A stretch of DNA of 64,000 nucleotides from Takakia lepidozioides (GCA_030704615.1 CM060734.1:51724042-51788041), one strand, 5' to 3'. Positions 21,251 to 34,000 are shown, numbered from the stretch's first letter. The notes: generated by a model not told the origin, from the sequence alone. Translations and numbers: made by a program.

Positions 21251-23747
21251 ACATCCAGAGCTGTCGCGTGGTCCTGAGAGCTCCTGGAGCAGTTCTCAGA
21301 GCCATTTCATTCCTTGTTTTTTTCATTTGTGCTACTTGCATCTTACTCACTTCGCGCTTTGGTGGGTTGGGATTTATCTCTTGTTTAACAGGTACACGAA
21401 ATATGTGCTTATGGAAGGAAATCACCTGAGCGGTATTCCAGACTATCTTGACATGTGGTCGGACCCGCAAACGATCCAACCATGTATACTGCAGGGATAT
21501 TGAAGGACTGGAGTCCTTCTCACTTCAGAGACTGTGGCTGGTACCTTGACTGCCCACCGGAGCACACGACCTTTCAAGAACAGCACATGAAATATTTGAA
21601 CAATAATGCTGAGATGCTGGCGCCTCTGACTGACGAGCAGTACCAAAGAAACATAGCAACATTGGCTGCCAAGGAGCCTGATGCTCAGGAAACGCCGCAG
21701 AAGGGAAAGAAGGCGGGCCGCAAACCAAAAGACAAGGCTCCTGATGTCATAGCCATCTCACCAGCAAAGCCAAAGGACAAAGACAAGTCCAAAGAGAAGG
21801 AAAAGGAAAAGGACAAGGGGAAGGAGAAAGAAAAGGAGATGGGAAGGAAAAAGAGGTGGCAGGACTTCACTGCTGGAAGATATACCCGCACAGTTCAGTG
21901 CGTGTTCGATGCCAAGCCACACCCTTCCCGTTCTGATTCGGCAGGAGAGATTAAAATTGTCAATGAGGGTTGGCTGGCGATGATGCAGAGTCGAAAGAGA
22001 GGATACACTGGGGTGCCTTCGCCTACCTGGGACAACATAATCTCATTCCTCAATCTGGTGAGGATTCCAGTTTCTTTCCTTTTTCTCTGAAAGTTTCATT
22101 GGCAGTATTTTTTCAGTCTGGTTCTTTGAAAACATTCTTGCCATCGTTCTTAAAATAAACATGTCTGTTGCAGGTGAGCACTGGTCCCACCTTCGTGTGC
22201 GGTGTGCAGAAAACATATGCGGCTGACATTGTCATTCTCGACATCCCGGATGGCCAGGCTGTGCCAGAAGTTCTTCCAAAGGGCAAGACGCCAGGCTGGA
22301 ACAAATTCGAGGACAACTACTGGAGTTGGGTGTTCGGGTTCTGTAATAATTTCCTCTCTGATGAGGGACACTTCTGCTTTTTCAGTCATGTGACAAAGAT
22401 AGTCGTCGGGCATTGGCATCATACCTGAAGTCTTCAGGGTTTGAAGTTTTGCGCACATGGAATTGTGTGAACAGCCTCTACTTGTGAAAGGGGTTTCCCT
22501 GGTCAGCTGGTATGCCGTCTCCCTTCTGCTTGTGCTTTCATGATGAGTTTCAATGTTCTCTGCAGCTCCACTCTAGAAGAATCTGTCATGATCGACACCG
22601 ATCATCACCGATTCGTGATAAAAATGATTGTTTTATGCCTGAGTTCTGAATAGCCGATGTACACACTTCCACTATAGATTGTGTTTACCACACTAACCTG
22701 CTATCTTTGGCAGACGAGGATGTTCGAGGCGATCTGCCTGCGGAGGATTTCGCACCTCAAGACACCATCCTCCATCCGCAGCTTTGAGATTTTTGACCAG
22801 GGTTGTTTCGTCAACCCCCCCTATGAGCCGCATGTCGATGACATTTTGTACAACTTCATGCAGTCCAGTCAGACTCTGAAGAGACCAGATGGCACTCCCT
22901 GGAGAGGTGCAAAGAAAAATCCCCAGCGTTCATGCAAATACTGCTGGAGTCATGCAGCCACCACTCTGCACGGGTGGTCGATCTTTCTGTGTCCACATGT
23001 TCGTTCTCTCCCTTCCGAATTGATTTTCTTTCACCAGTTCCATCTGCTTAAATCCCCCCCACCAAACTGTTCATGTCCTCCTGTCTGGTGCAGGAGCAAC
23101 TTACCATGCATGCAAGGCAGGCGAAGAAGCCTTTTTTGGCATGGAGGGTGATTCTGACCTCTACAACACAGTGCTCCTCCCCCTTTTTGTCTGGCTCCAC
23201 TTCAGGCACATAGACTGATCGGATTCAAATTCGAAATGATGACGATCCCGAAGATAAGCAGGTCGACAACGACTTTTCATATGAAGTAAGTGCTAAACCC
23301 ACTTTGGGAGCCATACTCAATTTCTCAATAACATCAAAGTTACAGTAATAACTTTTTCAGGCTGTCTTTCAGGAAAGGCAGCGGTGGATCTTCAGGAGAT
23401 ACAGTCATTTGTGGCGAGTCTGTTTTCGACAGCCCCCTTTCCAATTTTTCTGCTTCCTGATTATGCCAAGTGATGGCACTTCACGCGGCGAGTCCCTATC
23501 CCCTGACTTTTTTACTTGCCGGCCGTAGGTGTAGCCAGCGTAGATCCGGAGTTCTTAAATACTTAAGACTTAGATGCAGAAGGAAGCGGGATACATTGTA
23601 CTGACTCTGAGTCAGACTGAACTATTTCTTTTAATATTCTGTTTCATCCTCTTTGGAAAAACATGAATCCCCTTCCTCCACCGTAGTTGTTCCTTTGGAA
23701 AGAAAAATAATCAAAGAATCAACTATCATTTAAATTGGAATATGTAT

Positions 23748-24002
23748 GAATCCATCTCACAAACCTCCCTCACTCTTGTCATATCCATTGTGCTTTCATC
23801 TACAGTGTATTCATGCGTGCTCCATTCATGAATGTTTTCCTTTGTTCAACATCCATTGTACATTCATCCTCTGTACTCTTTAATCCACCCCACAAACCTA
23901 CCACTCTCATATCATATACGTTGTGCATTCGTCTAAAGTTTTAGTCATGCATCTTCATGTCATGAATGTTTTTCATTGTTCAACATCTATTATACATTCA
24001 TC
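23748..24002. repeat. Tandem duplication, ~133-bp unit
   Basis: Two adjacent copies begin AATCCATCTCACAAACC (23749) and AATCCACCCCACAAACC (23882). Both run through CATGAATG, then GTTCAACAT, then ACATTCATCC. Imperfect but collinear. The flanking DNA up to 24120 is rich in CATCCATT words. Confidence 0.75.
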
Positions 24003-24325
24003 CATTTGACTCTTATCCATCCCTCATTCATCCATCTACATTCATTTTTCACACTCATCCATCTGTTTATCATCCAACTGTACATTTTCATCCATCTTTA
24101 TTCATCTGTTGCTTTCAGGTGGGAATGACCACTGCCTTTTTATTATGTCGTCCAGCTTGTTTCGCGGTAAAGGGTGCCAATCCGCGGGAATACACTCCAC
24201 TTCTTCCTGGGCGCGTGGTGACGCGGCCTTCAAGTGTGATGACGTGGAGTGAGCCCCGTGATGTGGCATTGGCGCAAGGTGACGTGGCGTGAGCGCAGTT
24301 GCGCTCACGCGCTCACGTGACCAGG

Positions 24326-24660
24326 CACTACAACAGATTGCGGCTTTTATGACTCCCATGGGTGCGCAGTCATGACAAATTTGTGGCAGATATGCCATTT
24401 GCAGTCGTAAATGCCTTTTGAAGTCATAACATAGATCACGACGAAGCCGTTTATGCGACTGTATGACTCCGAACTTTGCGCAACACAGGTCAAACACCCT
24501 TTGACCAGGAATATTGCCATGGCGGATATGACTACCAGTCAGGGTCATGCCCATACTAGAATGACGTGTGCATATTGCTAGACGGACATATGACTTCATG
24601 ACTGCCACTCTAATGCATTCTGCCAGATCATCACATGTCATGATGACATGGAGAGTCTGT
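24326..24660. repeat. CACTA left terminal and subterminal region
   Basis: Starts CACTACAACAGATTG and contains at least six words of the TATGACT/AGTCATA type at irregular spacing, for example TATGACTCCC, GTATGACTCCG, GATATGACTACC and CATATGACTTC. No coding capacity is seen here. 24660-26130 between this arm and the TNP2 3' end also holds no recognisable gene. Confidence 0.65.
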
Positions 24661-26130
24661 GACATGGAACAACTTATGAGGTGTCTACATATGATTGGTT
24701 AAGTGGTTTTGATATTGTGGTGCGGGGGATGATGCAAGTGAAGGGAACGGTTGCACACGAAGCAGATTAGTAGGCCGTTTGCGCTTTGTGAAGAAGAATG
24801 GAACGTGAAGCCAACATGCTAGAGAGGCGATCTGGAACCGCATCTGTTTGTGACGTTACGTTCAAATGGCGACGTGCATTTAGTGTTTGTTGATTGCGGA
24901 CAACATCAAAAGCAAGCCTCATACTGCGGAATGACAGACGAACAAATGATGCATTCAGGGGATAGGCAAATTCATGCAAATCATAGATTTCACTCATGAC
25001 AGTGATGCAAAACATTGCTCAACAAAAGTCTTTGACCAGTGACCAAGAACACCAACAAAATATGAAATCCAAAACACTCTAACATATTGCCTTGTGCAAT
25101 CTGCGCTATAGCAGGCCGTCCCGGAGCTCCACGCCGTGTGGTACTGGAATAGAAGCTTCGCAATACGGGCGATCCACCCACTTTGCCATGGGGGGGTGTT
25201 CTAAGAATGGGAGAGCCCATGAAGAAAGCTTCTTGTATGATAAAACAACTGAGATAACAGCTCATGTTCTTCTCTCTAATGTACATATCCCCAATGACCT
25301 GCCCCAAGCTAGAACAGCAGCAGGATGACATCAAGGAATAATGATGTGGTGCAAGGCATGGAACACCTGCAGGGCACCAGCAGTGTAGTGCTAAATGTAC
25401 TGCACCCTGCTCGAGCCATTCACAGATGGGGGACTGTACAAGTGAGTCAGATGGTGTTAGCTGGGGCATGAGAGAAACTGCCCATAAAATGCATCTACGC
25501 AAAGAACCCATTCAACCAGCCAGAGCATCATCTATGCGGATTGCCGGATTCTTTTGGGGAAAAATGCAAACATGATAAGTAGGGACCAAGCTTAAAAGCA
25601 CTCCACTGGTATTCAATGGTCCATAACACGAGCCTGCCCAATATAAGACCCCACAAATCACTGGGGCAATTATGTAATGTAAACAAGAAGGCACATGCAC
25701 TTTGTCAACAATGTACCCAAAGGCAGAACTGATGTGTAAATCTGCACGCCGTTCCAAAGTCTATAGTGACATAAATGTCATGTCACGTTGCCAGACAGAC
25801 ACGCCATGTAAATTGGACACCTCCAACACCCTGCTACAAGGACACCCCCAAGACCAACCCTTAGTGCCAGTCTTATGAATCCCACATTATTCATGAATCA
25901 ACCGGGATTACATATTGAATTTTGCCCAATACCACCCTTCTTATACTTGAGATAGAGAAAGGCAGTCGGGGGGGGGAAGTCGTACCTCATTCTAGGTACT
26001 AGTACACATCCACATCAACCAACTCCTCATCACTGGACTCTAAATCTCCATCGCAACTGTCCTCCGTGGGACATGGATGTGCTTCCTCAGATCACATATC
26101 TCTGTAGTGAAGAAGCAACCTCTTCAGGTG

Positions 26131-26472
26131 TCACTTGGATGGTCTGGCCACCCTGTCAGCAGCAACATTCGTCTCTTCAATGTGATTGGGGGCTAAGAGG
26201 CCTGATACACTTGCAATATCATCGTTGCAAATGCTCACATCACAAACAGCCTTGCGTGACCTGGGGTTTTTTTCCAGCACCACGTTCCATCTCGGTTCAT
26301 TCACACACTCAGAGAAAAAAACTTGCTCGACCTGTGATGGGAGCACAAAAGGCTGTTCAAGTGGAGGCAACAAGTGGGAGAAATTCACCAATGTGAAGCC
26401 AGAGTCATCCTGCTTCATTGACACATGCTGAGAGCCCACACATCGTGCACGCACCCATGAACACAATAGCAC
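26131..26472 (-). pseudogene. CACTA TNP2 C-terminal segment (DUF4216-like)
   Basis: A minus-strand frame carries the typical CACTA C-terminal string: DSGFTLVNFSHLL, then PFVLPSQVEQVFF, then PRWNVVLEKNPRSR. This corresponds to the V-N-F-x-H/R-L, P-F-I-L-A-x-Q and W-x-V-V motifs of DUF4216. It lies downstream of the TNP2 domain on the same strand, so it is the tail of the same transposase gene, separated by introns and frameshifts. Confidence 0.75.
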
Positions 26473-27219
26473 GTGGTGTGTGTGGAGCCATAATTCATTC
26501 TAAAATCTCCTTTATGACACCACATACCGTACGCTTTCCACACCTGCTCACCTGAAAATGCAAGTACAGTCATGCTGGAAAACAGTAGAGACCCCCGAGT
26601 CATATGTCACAAAGGGGCTATTGAGTCCATCTGAAGTAACCCGAAGTGGTTTCCATAAGCCGACATGCTCTTGTATGATGTTGCGATTAATGAAGGGGGT
26701 TTTGGACATGTCAACAATTCCTTGCAGGCTGAATCAGTAGCATGGTTGGCAACACTTGACACATGCTGGCGGACTGTTTTACCAGCCATTCTGCAAAGTG
26801 AGGGAGAGCACGGATCCTGTTCGTGTTAGCAGCATTTCAGTCTCCAACCTGGATTTCTCCACCTCATAGGTCCTGCCACACACGCACAACCACATCAATT
26901 TACTAGTGCAACCCCTGCAGCCGATGGAAGAACTACTGCACACACACCTATACAAAGCTACCCATGCATAGCAGGTACTAGAAACTGTGACATACACTCA
27001 CGTTTGCCACTACCCCACATAATGCTCAAACTGGGATGGTTGTGAATGACGTAGTGGTGGACAAGCTGCAACAATTCGACGGTCAACCTGCGTGGTCGAC
27101 CAACTCCTTCCAACACCCAGCCCGACCTGATTCCTCCTCTCCTGCATTCCCACACTCTCCGCCCTAGTAGCATCAACAGAAGACAAAGTACTCTGTACAA
27201 AATCCCAATGCCTCGTCAA

Positions 27220-27960
27220 TCACGTAGCCCCCGCCATACTGCCCTCAGGCTTCGCCAAGTTTCGCACATACCCTTTAAAATCCTTCATTGCTCTCTCCAC
27301 CGGGTATATCCACCGAGAGTACAGGTCCACACAAATCCAGCTCATCCACAAGTGGATAAGTAAATGTGTCATAACATCAAAAAATGAGGGTGGGAACTCT
27401 TTCTCCAAAGACAAAGAGTCACTGCCACCTCCATCTTCAAATTCCTCATGCTCGTTGGGATCAATCAATTTTGCACAAAGCTTGCGAAAAACACGAGACA
27501 CTCTTAGATGGCATTGCGAACCAGGCGACATCAACCCGTTAGAGCAAGTGGGAGGATTATCTGTTGCATTAGCACGTGATAATCATGTGACTTCAATTGG
27601 CTCAACTTTTGTTTGACCACATGTTTTTTGAAAGCAGAGGCATAGCCAGTGGGTACTTTCAGATTCGTGATAATCTCCAAAAACACCCGCTGCTCTGGTT
27701 TTGTGAGCACATATGGCGCATCAGGCATACCAATGTATCCACTCTGGTGGGATGGCGTCGTAACCAAAGAGGCTTTCAAATGCCCTGCAATTCCAGATCG
27801 CGGCGAACTTTCATTGTGTCCTTTTCCCCGAAAAGAGTCTTCATTATGTTCTCCGTCACGTTCTTCTCGCAATGCATGGTATCAAAAGTGTGGCGGATGA
27901 TAAGATGTTGCACCATGTGGTCTAACAAATTAGGCACATTGCAATGTAGTCATGAATGAT
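27220..27960 (-). pseudogene. CACTA TNP2 middle segment (end of transposase domain plus DUF4218)
   Basis: The minus strand reads DHMVQHLIIRHTFDTMHCEK with NVTENIMKTLFGEKD after it (27840-27955), the classical MHCEKN-x-x-ENI box. A frameshift near 27795 follows, then LKSHDYHVLMQQIILPLAL (about 27535-27595). Next comes SFFDVMTHLLIHL with SRWIYPVERAMK (27285-27390), typical DUF4218. Frameshifts and a stop between blocks show decay. Confidence 0.85.
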
Positions 27961-28029
27961 GTTAACAGCACAGGTTCAGTAAACAAACAATCATGCACAA
28001 TGAAAACCAATGCACTGTTATGTTCCCAA

Positions 28030-29196
28030 AACACAGGTGTGGTAATCGCACCTCCCAGTAAGACAAGTCAAACAGAATGGACAATCGTTTTACGCCATGG
28101 AGCTTGAGGGATCGTTCTGTGCGCCTACAATCCCACCATCATCAATCCATTGTTTGTAATGTCGTGCACGCTCCTTGATTTCGGTGGCTGTCACTGTATG
28201 TGGAGCAGGTCTCATGTCTCGCGCCCCATTAAAAAGTCTGGATCTTCTATAGGCATGATTGTGGGGAAGATACCGTCGATGCCCCTGGAATATCAATTTC
28301 TTGCAAGCTGGGGAATATATGGAATCGACTTGAGGTCCACATGCTGGACAAGCAGAGTACCCTTGGTGAACCTGACCTGATAACAAGCCATAGGCGGGGA
28401 AGTCATGTATGGACCACATGAGGACTGCACGCATGGTAAAAACCCGCTCTCCTTCAATGGCTGCCACATCCACGGCTGCAACTCCCACCCACAATGTCGT
28501 TAGCTCCTCCACTAGTGGTTGCAGGTAAACATCCACATTTTCACTTGTCACAGATTCCTTTCCAGGAATGAGGAGTGTTAACATGACAAAAAAATTATTC
28601 GTTACCAACCATGGAGGTAGATTATAATTGAGCACCATGATGGGCCAGGTGGACCAACTCGCGCATTTTGTGCCATAAGGATTGACCCCATCCAGTGCCA
28701 ATCCAAGACGCAGATTTCTTGGATTTGAAGCAAAATCCGGCCATGTGTTGTCAATATGGCACCAAGCCTTACTGTCTGCAGCATGCCGGACCATGCCATC
28801 TGCACTTCTATGATTGTTGTGCCACTTCATGAGCTCTGCCAGCGTCTTAACTCGGAACATCCGTTTCAATCTAGGTATGAGAGGAAAGTATCGCAGCACC
28901 TTCTTGGGCACCTTCCCACGGCCGTCCATGTATCGAGGATTGTGGCACTTGGGGCAATTTGCAGCCTTTTCCAGGTCTCCACGAAACAATACACATCCAC
29001 GCTCACAGGCATGGATCTGTTTGTATCCTAGACCCATCATGGCGATCATATTTTTGGCCTCATACTGCGATTTGGGCAAGGTGTTTTGTTTGGGCAAAAT
29101 CTCCAGCCTCAACAATGAAAATAACTCATCCACAAATGCGTTGGTACATCTGGCGCAAGAATTGAGCAACATCAATGTGGCAGTCAATCGGCTATG
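28030..29196 (-). pseudogene. CACTA TNP2 transposase, central part (Transposase_21)
   Basis: The transposase that cuts and pastes CACTA ends. Reading leftward from the nested insertion site: RLTATLMLLNSCARC, MIAMMGLGYKQIHACERGC (family motif), ANCPKCHNPRY, RYFPLIPRLKRMF, LRLGLALDGVNPYG, SWSTWPIMVLNYNLPPWL, HDFPAYGLLSGQ, ACPACG and FNGARDMRPAP. The order and spacing match TNP2 proteins. Near 28110 a frameshift moves the frame to KLHGVKRLSILFDLSYWE, followed by a GTGCGA donor near 28050. The N-terminal codons lie at 42852-43190, beyond the nested element, and join in frame once that element and one target duplication are removed. Confidence 0.93.
29187..29196. repeat. Target-site duplication, left (ATCGGCTATG)
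   Basis: Perfect 10-base match to 42842-42851. In TNP2 it encodes part of HSR, and the TNP2 frame reads continuously if one copy and the element are removed. Confidence 0.9.
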
Positions 29197-29270
29197 GGGG
29201 TTGCTATTCCATGAGCTCATGAGCGGTGAGCTCATGAGCTCATGAGCGGGCATGGCTAACCCATGAGCCG
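29197..29270 (+). repeat. MULE-like left terminal inverted repeat with CTCATGAGC run
   Basis: Starts GGGGTTGCTATTCCATGAG and continues with CTCATGAGC words (29211-29250). Pairs with 42781-42841 read on the minus strand. Confidence 0.8.
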
Positions 29271-29454
29271 CAAAGTAACACACTTCGAATTTCGGCAGAT
29301 TTTTTTCGGGCCAAAAACTATAAAATAATCAAAAATCGAAGATTTCCGCGCTCATGCTGGAAGCACTCCGCTCATGAGTACCAGTGTACGCTCATGACTT
29401 GGAGCCCAGGCTCATGGACCGCCAGGCCAGGTCATAGAATAACAGAATTCTGGG

Positions 29455-29935
29455 CAATAACGGCACCGAAATTATCCCAGAGGCAGAGACGCAAGCGGAA
29501 TTAGGATCCGGGTTTGCAGACTCCGAAAACGCAATGGCGACCTATAACCGTGGATAGTACTATTGCAGAAGTGCAGGATGGTTGGTTATAACGACGCCGT
29601 AATTGGGCACAGGAAAAGAAATAGCGCGCTGAAGGCTCGGGAGTGAAGCCAACAACGGTGAAAGTAATTGGGCTCTGCCAACCAAATACCCGGCTGCATC
29701 CTCCGGAGTGCAGGCGATAACGGCGCCGAAATGGGCCCCGGAAACCAAATACTCGGCTGAAGCCACCGGAGAGCAGCCGATAACGGCGCCGAAATTGGGT
29801 CCGGAAACCAAATACCCGGCTGAAGGCTGGGGATTGCAACCAATAACGGCGCCGAAATTGACCTGCGGAAACAAAATTCTCGGCTGAAGCTTCCGCACTC
29901 CATGTAATAACGGCGCCGAAATTGGGCGTCGGAGA
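29455..29935. repeat. Left subterminal array, ~63-bp units centred on GGCGCCGAAATT
   Basis: Tandem units of 63-66 bases each carry ATAACGGCGCCGAAATTGGG and the flank ACCAAATACCCGGCTGAAG. GGCGCC centres lie at 29722, 29785, 29848 and 29912. Degenerate units precede them at about 29461, 29593 and 29656. Confidence 0.9.
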
Positions 29936-30049
29936 GCAAATACCCGCCTTACGGTGAGGGAGGCCTTGCTCTCATTTTGCTCTTCACTCTTCTCTGTTGT
30001 GCCCATCTCCTCCCTGCTTTGAGTTCGTGTTGTGTCGTGAGGCCATGTC

Positions 30050-30613
30050 GTGCCCGAATCACATCTATCGACGCCAGACGGGAGTCATTTTCCCGAAAGC
30101 AGACGACATCATTGTCTTCCTGGATGTTTACAGGACGATCCTCGACTTGTCCAGCTGAGAGCAATGGAGTTTCTTCCAGGATTGCACGATTCTCCTGGAC
30201 CCCGGCTGGGGAGCAGGTGGTTCCTACGCATCATGGACCTGGACTTTCCGCATGTGTGGGAGCCGAACAGATCACGCACAGCGTTGCTGTATCGCTGGAA
30301 TTGTTGCGAGTGGACGTATGATGAGTGCATAGGTGAAAACTTTACGCGTGGACGGACTGGCTCGGAAAGTGGGGACATTCTCTTCAGTTATGAGGATGAG
30401 GAGGAGGGGAACACAGGGCCCACTGTGAAAATGTCCTTCTACCAAGGGGCGCTATCGATAAACACGACATCCTCGTTAGTTTCAACCGGGCGACAGAAAC
30501 CACTGACATTTTGTTCAAATATAGGCACCCGGTCACTCAGGAGGTCCTTGAGAGGCCAGTTCGAGTTCCTTCTTCTTGGGCGAGGGGACCATAGGTCTTG
30601 CATGCTAGAGTAG
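30050..30613 (+). CDS. Hypothetical plus-strand frame in left arm of the MULE-like element
   Basis: 187 residues are open, including WFLRIMDLDFPHVWEPNRS and an acidic FSYEDEEEG. An overlapping frame just upstream also looks coding (DDIIVFLDVYRTILDLSS), so a frameshift near 30150 is possible. I do not recognise it. It is not related by eye to A2 or B2. It could be a third element gene or a remnant. Confidence 0.3.
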   Translation: MPESHLSTPDGSHFPESRRHHCLPGCLQDDPRLVQLRAMEFLPGLHDSPGPRLGSRWFLRIMDLDFPHVWEPNRSRTALLYRWNCCEWTYDECIGENFTRGRTGSESGDILFSYEDEEEGNTGPTVKMSFYQGALSINTTSSLVSTGRQKPLTFCSNIGTRSLRRSLRGQFEFLLLGRGDHRSCMLE

Positions 30614-31050
30614 ACATGTTTCAACTTGCTGACACTCATGGCACATACATTTTCATTCAGAAATCAAGCAGCTTCCCTGTGCCATATGGGGAATATACAG
30701 GCTTCGATAATCTTCTGTTAATGTTATTTGCAATTCACTGCCAGTATGCTGGGACGTGTCCTTTGTCGTATGGATTGCTGTTTGCACAAGGTGCAGTATG
30801 CAAATGCTGGAATGTGCAGTAGGACCCTTCCCACTGGGACACAGAACTAGCAATCTTGTAAAGGCATCACATTTGCAGAACAGTAACAATGTATTTGTAG
30901 CAAATTGGAGTCTTCTCATAAAGGTGGACGAAATTCACATGTAGCCATGGCGATGCGGCACCACCAAGTGTATAATTCCTCACAAAAAAATAGGGTGCAA
31001 GAAGATGAATGTAATATAATTGCCACTTTCTCCTTCCCGAATGTGGAATG

Positions 31051-34000
31051 TCAAGCAGTCCGACCAGTATCCTGCCGTAGGGCCTTGTGCAGCTCGTTGA
31101 AACTCAGTGTTGGAGCATGGATGAAGACGTCCACTGCGGATATGCAACTCATGCGCTTCATAAAAATGTAATAAAGGTGTTTGCAGGGGACGTATGCTGC
31201 ATTCCTCGATTCCATAACAAGGAAGTCCTCACAGTTGCAAGCTGGGTACTGTGAAACCGTGATTGCATACACGACACTGCGCGCAGCAGACCCGGCTGTT
31301 GACAACTGAAATATGCGCCCATCCCGGGGTGAGGAACATCCCTGCAACCTTGCACTATGCAGGGCATTGCAAGAGCGTTGGCCATCCTGGTGTCGTTCGC
31401 CTTTGTTGGTGGCCGCCTTTTCAGTTTACCCCACCGATGGGTGGGCCAAGCTGCGGGGTCACCCACCGGTATGCGGGGCGAAGAGCTTCTCGTGGGAGGA
31501 GGATGACGATTGGGAATTGGATTTCGTGGAACGTCTGTCCTCTCCACCAGTCGAAACCCTGCACTTCCTAGAGCGTCTGCCTCCTCCAGGGTAAGATCTG
31601 TACCACTTGCCACAGGCCAGACTGCCGGTGGTTCAGGCATGCCTTGTACACCATACTTGGGCTTGCCGAACACACACGACATGATGTCGTGCCTGCAGAA
31701 CCAAAACTCCTTCAGTGTGGCCTCCACAAAACTTTGCGCACACAAATCTCCCTGTGAAGCAAGGGGCAGGCACACCGCCCTGCGGGCTCCTCCGAATCAT
31801 CTCATTGCATCTCTGGTTGGTGTCGACACGAACAGCACAACATTTGCCACGAAATGTCGGACGGGTCCGTGCAATTCTCCACTGCGAGGCCGACACATCT
31901 CGCTCCACGATTGGAATGTTGTATTGGGTAACGAAAACAGGAGCAACATGCCCATCCTCGGCATGTTGTCCCGAGTCTGGCAGCGATTCCATGGATGCTG
32001 CAGGAGAGGGGGTACGAGTCCTGCTTCGTGGAGGCGTGGGACGCAACATCGTTGCGCCCCGAGGTTGAGTGCGGATGTTCATATCTGATCTCCATGAATC
32101 CCCATCCCCTCCGGGCATGTCCTCAATTCTTCTCTTCACCGGCCGGCTGCGGACATCGCCCTCCAGGCAGTTCCCCCGACTGTGTAACGGCGTTGACCTT
32201 ATAGTTTCCCGCAATGCAGCAGTCCATTTTTTGGGATCGGTCGAACGATGCCGCCCTCATCAGCATCTCCTGCCTGTCTGGTCCGATACCCCATTGCTTT
32301 CCTCCCAGAAACTGGTAGTAATGAGATTGTTGCATGATGGCCCTCACAATATCTTCTGTTGTTGCTGTCAACATGTCAACGAGATGTGCTGCAGAGGAAG
32401 CACGCCAGGAAGAGTGCACCGATTCGGCCATGTTCGTCGTCGGCATATCCGTGTCATCCTCCAAGCTCATGTCCTGTTGAAGGAAATTAGATATGTCACT
32501 GATTGTGGAGAATGTCCAAGCACAAAACAGAAACAATTGTCAAGTACAGAAATGTGTTACCTGTCTCATGTAGTCTCCAAACTGGCGGAATCTATAATGC
32601 CACCACGCAAGCCACGTTTGCAGTTCTGGCTGATCTTTCACATCCACTGCCCCTGAAGACACCCACCAGGCGCGTATGGTTGCAAACTCGGTCTCCGCCT
32701 CGTCGATGGAATTCGCATTTTTCCACGCTAGGCACATACTGATATGATCCTGCCGGTGGCGTGACGCCACGAACCTTTTCGTGTTTTGCGTCAAACTCTG
32801 CATGAAGTGGAACCCGCAAGATCTCTCCTTTCCTTCCATTGGAGTCTTTGGGTCGTCCCCATACCCTCCTAACTGCAGCCCAGTTTGCCTGGGCATTGTC
32901 AGCCATGAAGCCCCTAAAATCGGGAGGGGGCAACTTGGCTCTCGCCATTTGCTCATTAATTCCGCGCCACATATGCAACTCCGAATCTGTGTCTTCTCCC
33001 TTCATTTCGCAGATAGCAATGGTCATCAACTTTCTGCAATGTGGGTCGTATACATGTGCCCCCATTGTCACCCAATCGTGGTTGGTAATTCGCCGGATGT
33101 GGTCAAACATGACCCAACAATTTGAGAGGTCTCCACTGGTCATCCGCTTCACCAAATCGACGCCGCTCCCCGGTCCGCACGTTGACATCTTAAATATGAA
33201 GCACCTGTCCATCTCCGAGCCTTGACCAGGAAAGAAGCTGCCTTGGATGAAGTCGTAGCCGCATGTGCGTTTCACTTCCAAGATGGAGTGCATGTCTGAT
33301 CCTCTTCCGATTCGTTTCTTGCAGCTGACAATGTGGTTCCTGACATTGGGGGCTGCACACATGGGAGACAGCTTCCAGCAGGTCCTTCATGTCCCCCTCG
33401 CCCAGCTTCTCTCTTGTGCTTCCGTCCTCCGACATTATTCTGCCAATTGCAATCCTATGTGCCGATGCGAGCTGTATCTGCTTTGGTTTTGCACCGGCCT
33501 CAACCTCACCTCCTCCTTGATAATATCCTGGGCTTGTTGAAAAGCGACTCTGCAATTGCCTCTGGCGAGGGGGTGCTCATGCTTTCCGATGTGAATGCAT
33601 GCTCTGGTGCACGCTGGGCCGACGGTCCCGACGTAGTACTGCTTGGCGTTGCACACTGCCATGCACGTAGGGGCTGCGTTGCAATGGGCACACTTGAACG
33701 TCCCTGCAGGAACTCTACCTTGAGGCCAAAATGGGGTCGACGAATTGCCAATCCAGTCAGTCTCATTCCTGGTGCCTTTGCTAGTGTAATGGTAACATGT
33801 GCTCGAGAAACATTTAAGATGCCCAGCACACAATACATATCTCACTCGAACTCCATCACCCAGGTTGGACGATGAAGTTTTGGTGACACACCAAGGGTGG
33901 CCGTCATGTTTCCTGTTCATTCCTGCGAGCATGCCGTCTGGGCCTGCGCCTGCCGGCACTGGAGGGAACTCGTAGATAGCATTCCCATCCACAACATCAG

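Larger units (their letters stand above)
17477..23530 (+). pseudogene. Gene B1: ParB/Srx-like plus DNA-methyltransferase-like protein, decayed copy
   Basis: A multi-exon gene is reconstructed by comparison with B2. Exon 1 is about 17477-17781 (donor GTAAGT). Exon 2 starts at 18658 and carries LCRMISMPVVRPP (18870-18905) and YVWDGNHRLLAW (19121-19156), a ParB/sulfiredoxin-like signature. A frameshift lies near 19012. Further exons are at 19379-19569 (frameshift near 19487), 19654-20090 (with an in-frame stop after HVHPEMQ), 20175-20397, 21391-22060 (with a long Lys/Glu-rich charged linker at 21690-21860), 22174-22430 with DIVILDIPDGQ near 22230, and 22713-23000. A final exon from about 23094 has GATYHACKAGEEAFFGMEGD, which matches the segment after methyltransferase motif I in B2. 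Each block aligns with B2 in order. Several frameshifts and stops mean it is probably dead. Confidence 0.65.

Noticed and set aside
24990-25757. Minus-strand frames of 80-170 residues in the CACTA left half
   Set aside because: No TNP2, DUF4216 or other family motif and no conserved composition; probably chance frames or transposon spacer.
30598-31050. Additional coding frames on either strand left of gene A2
   Set aside because: Short, no conserved pattern and no counterpart near A1; treated as noncoding.
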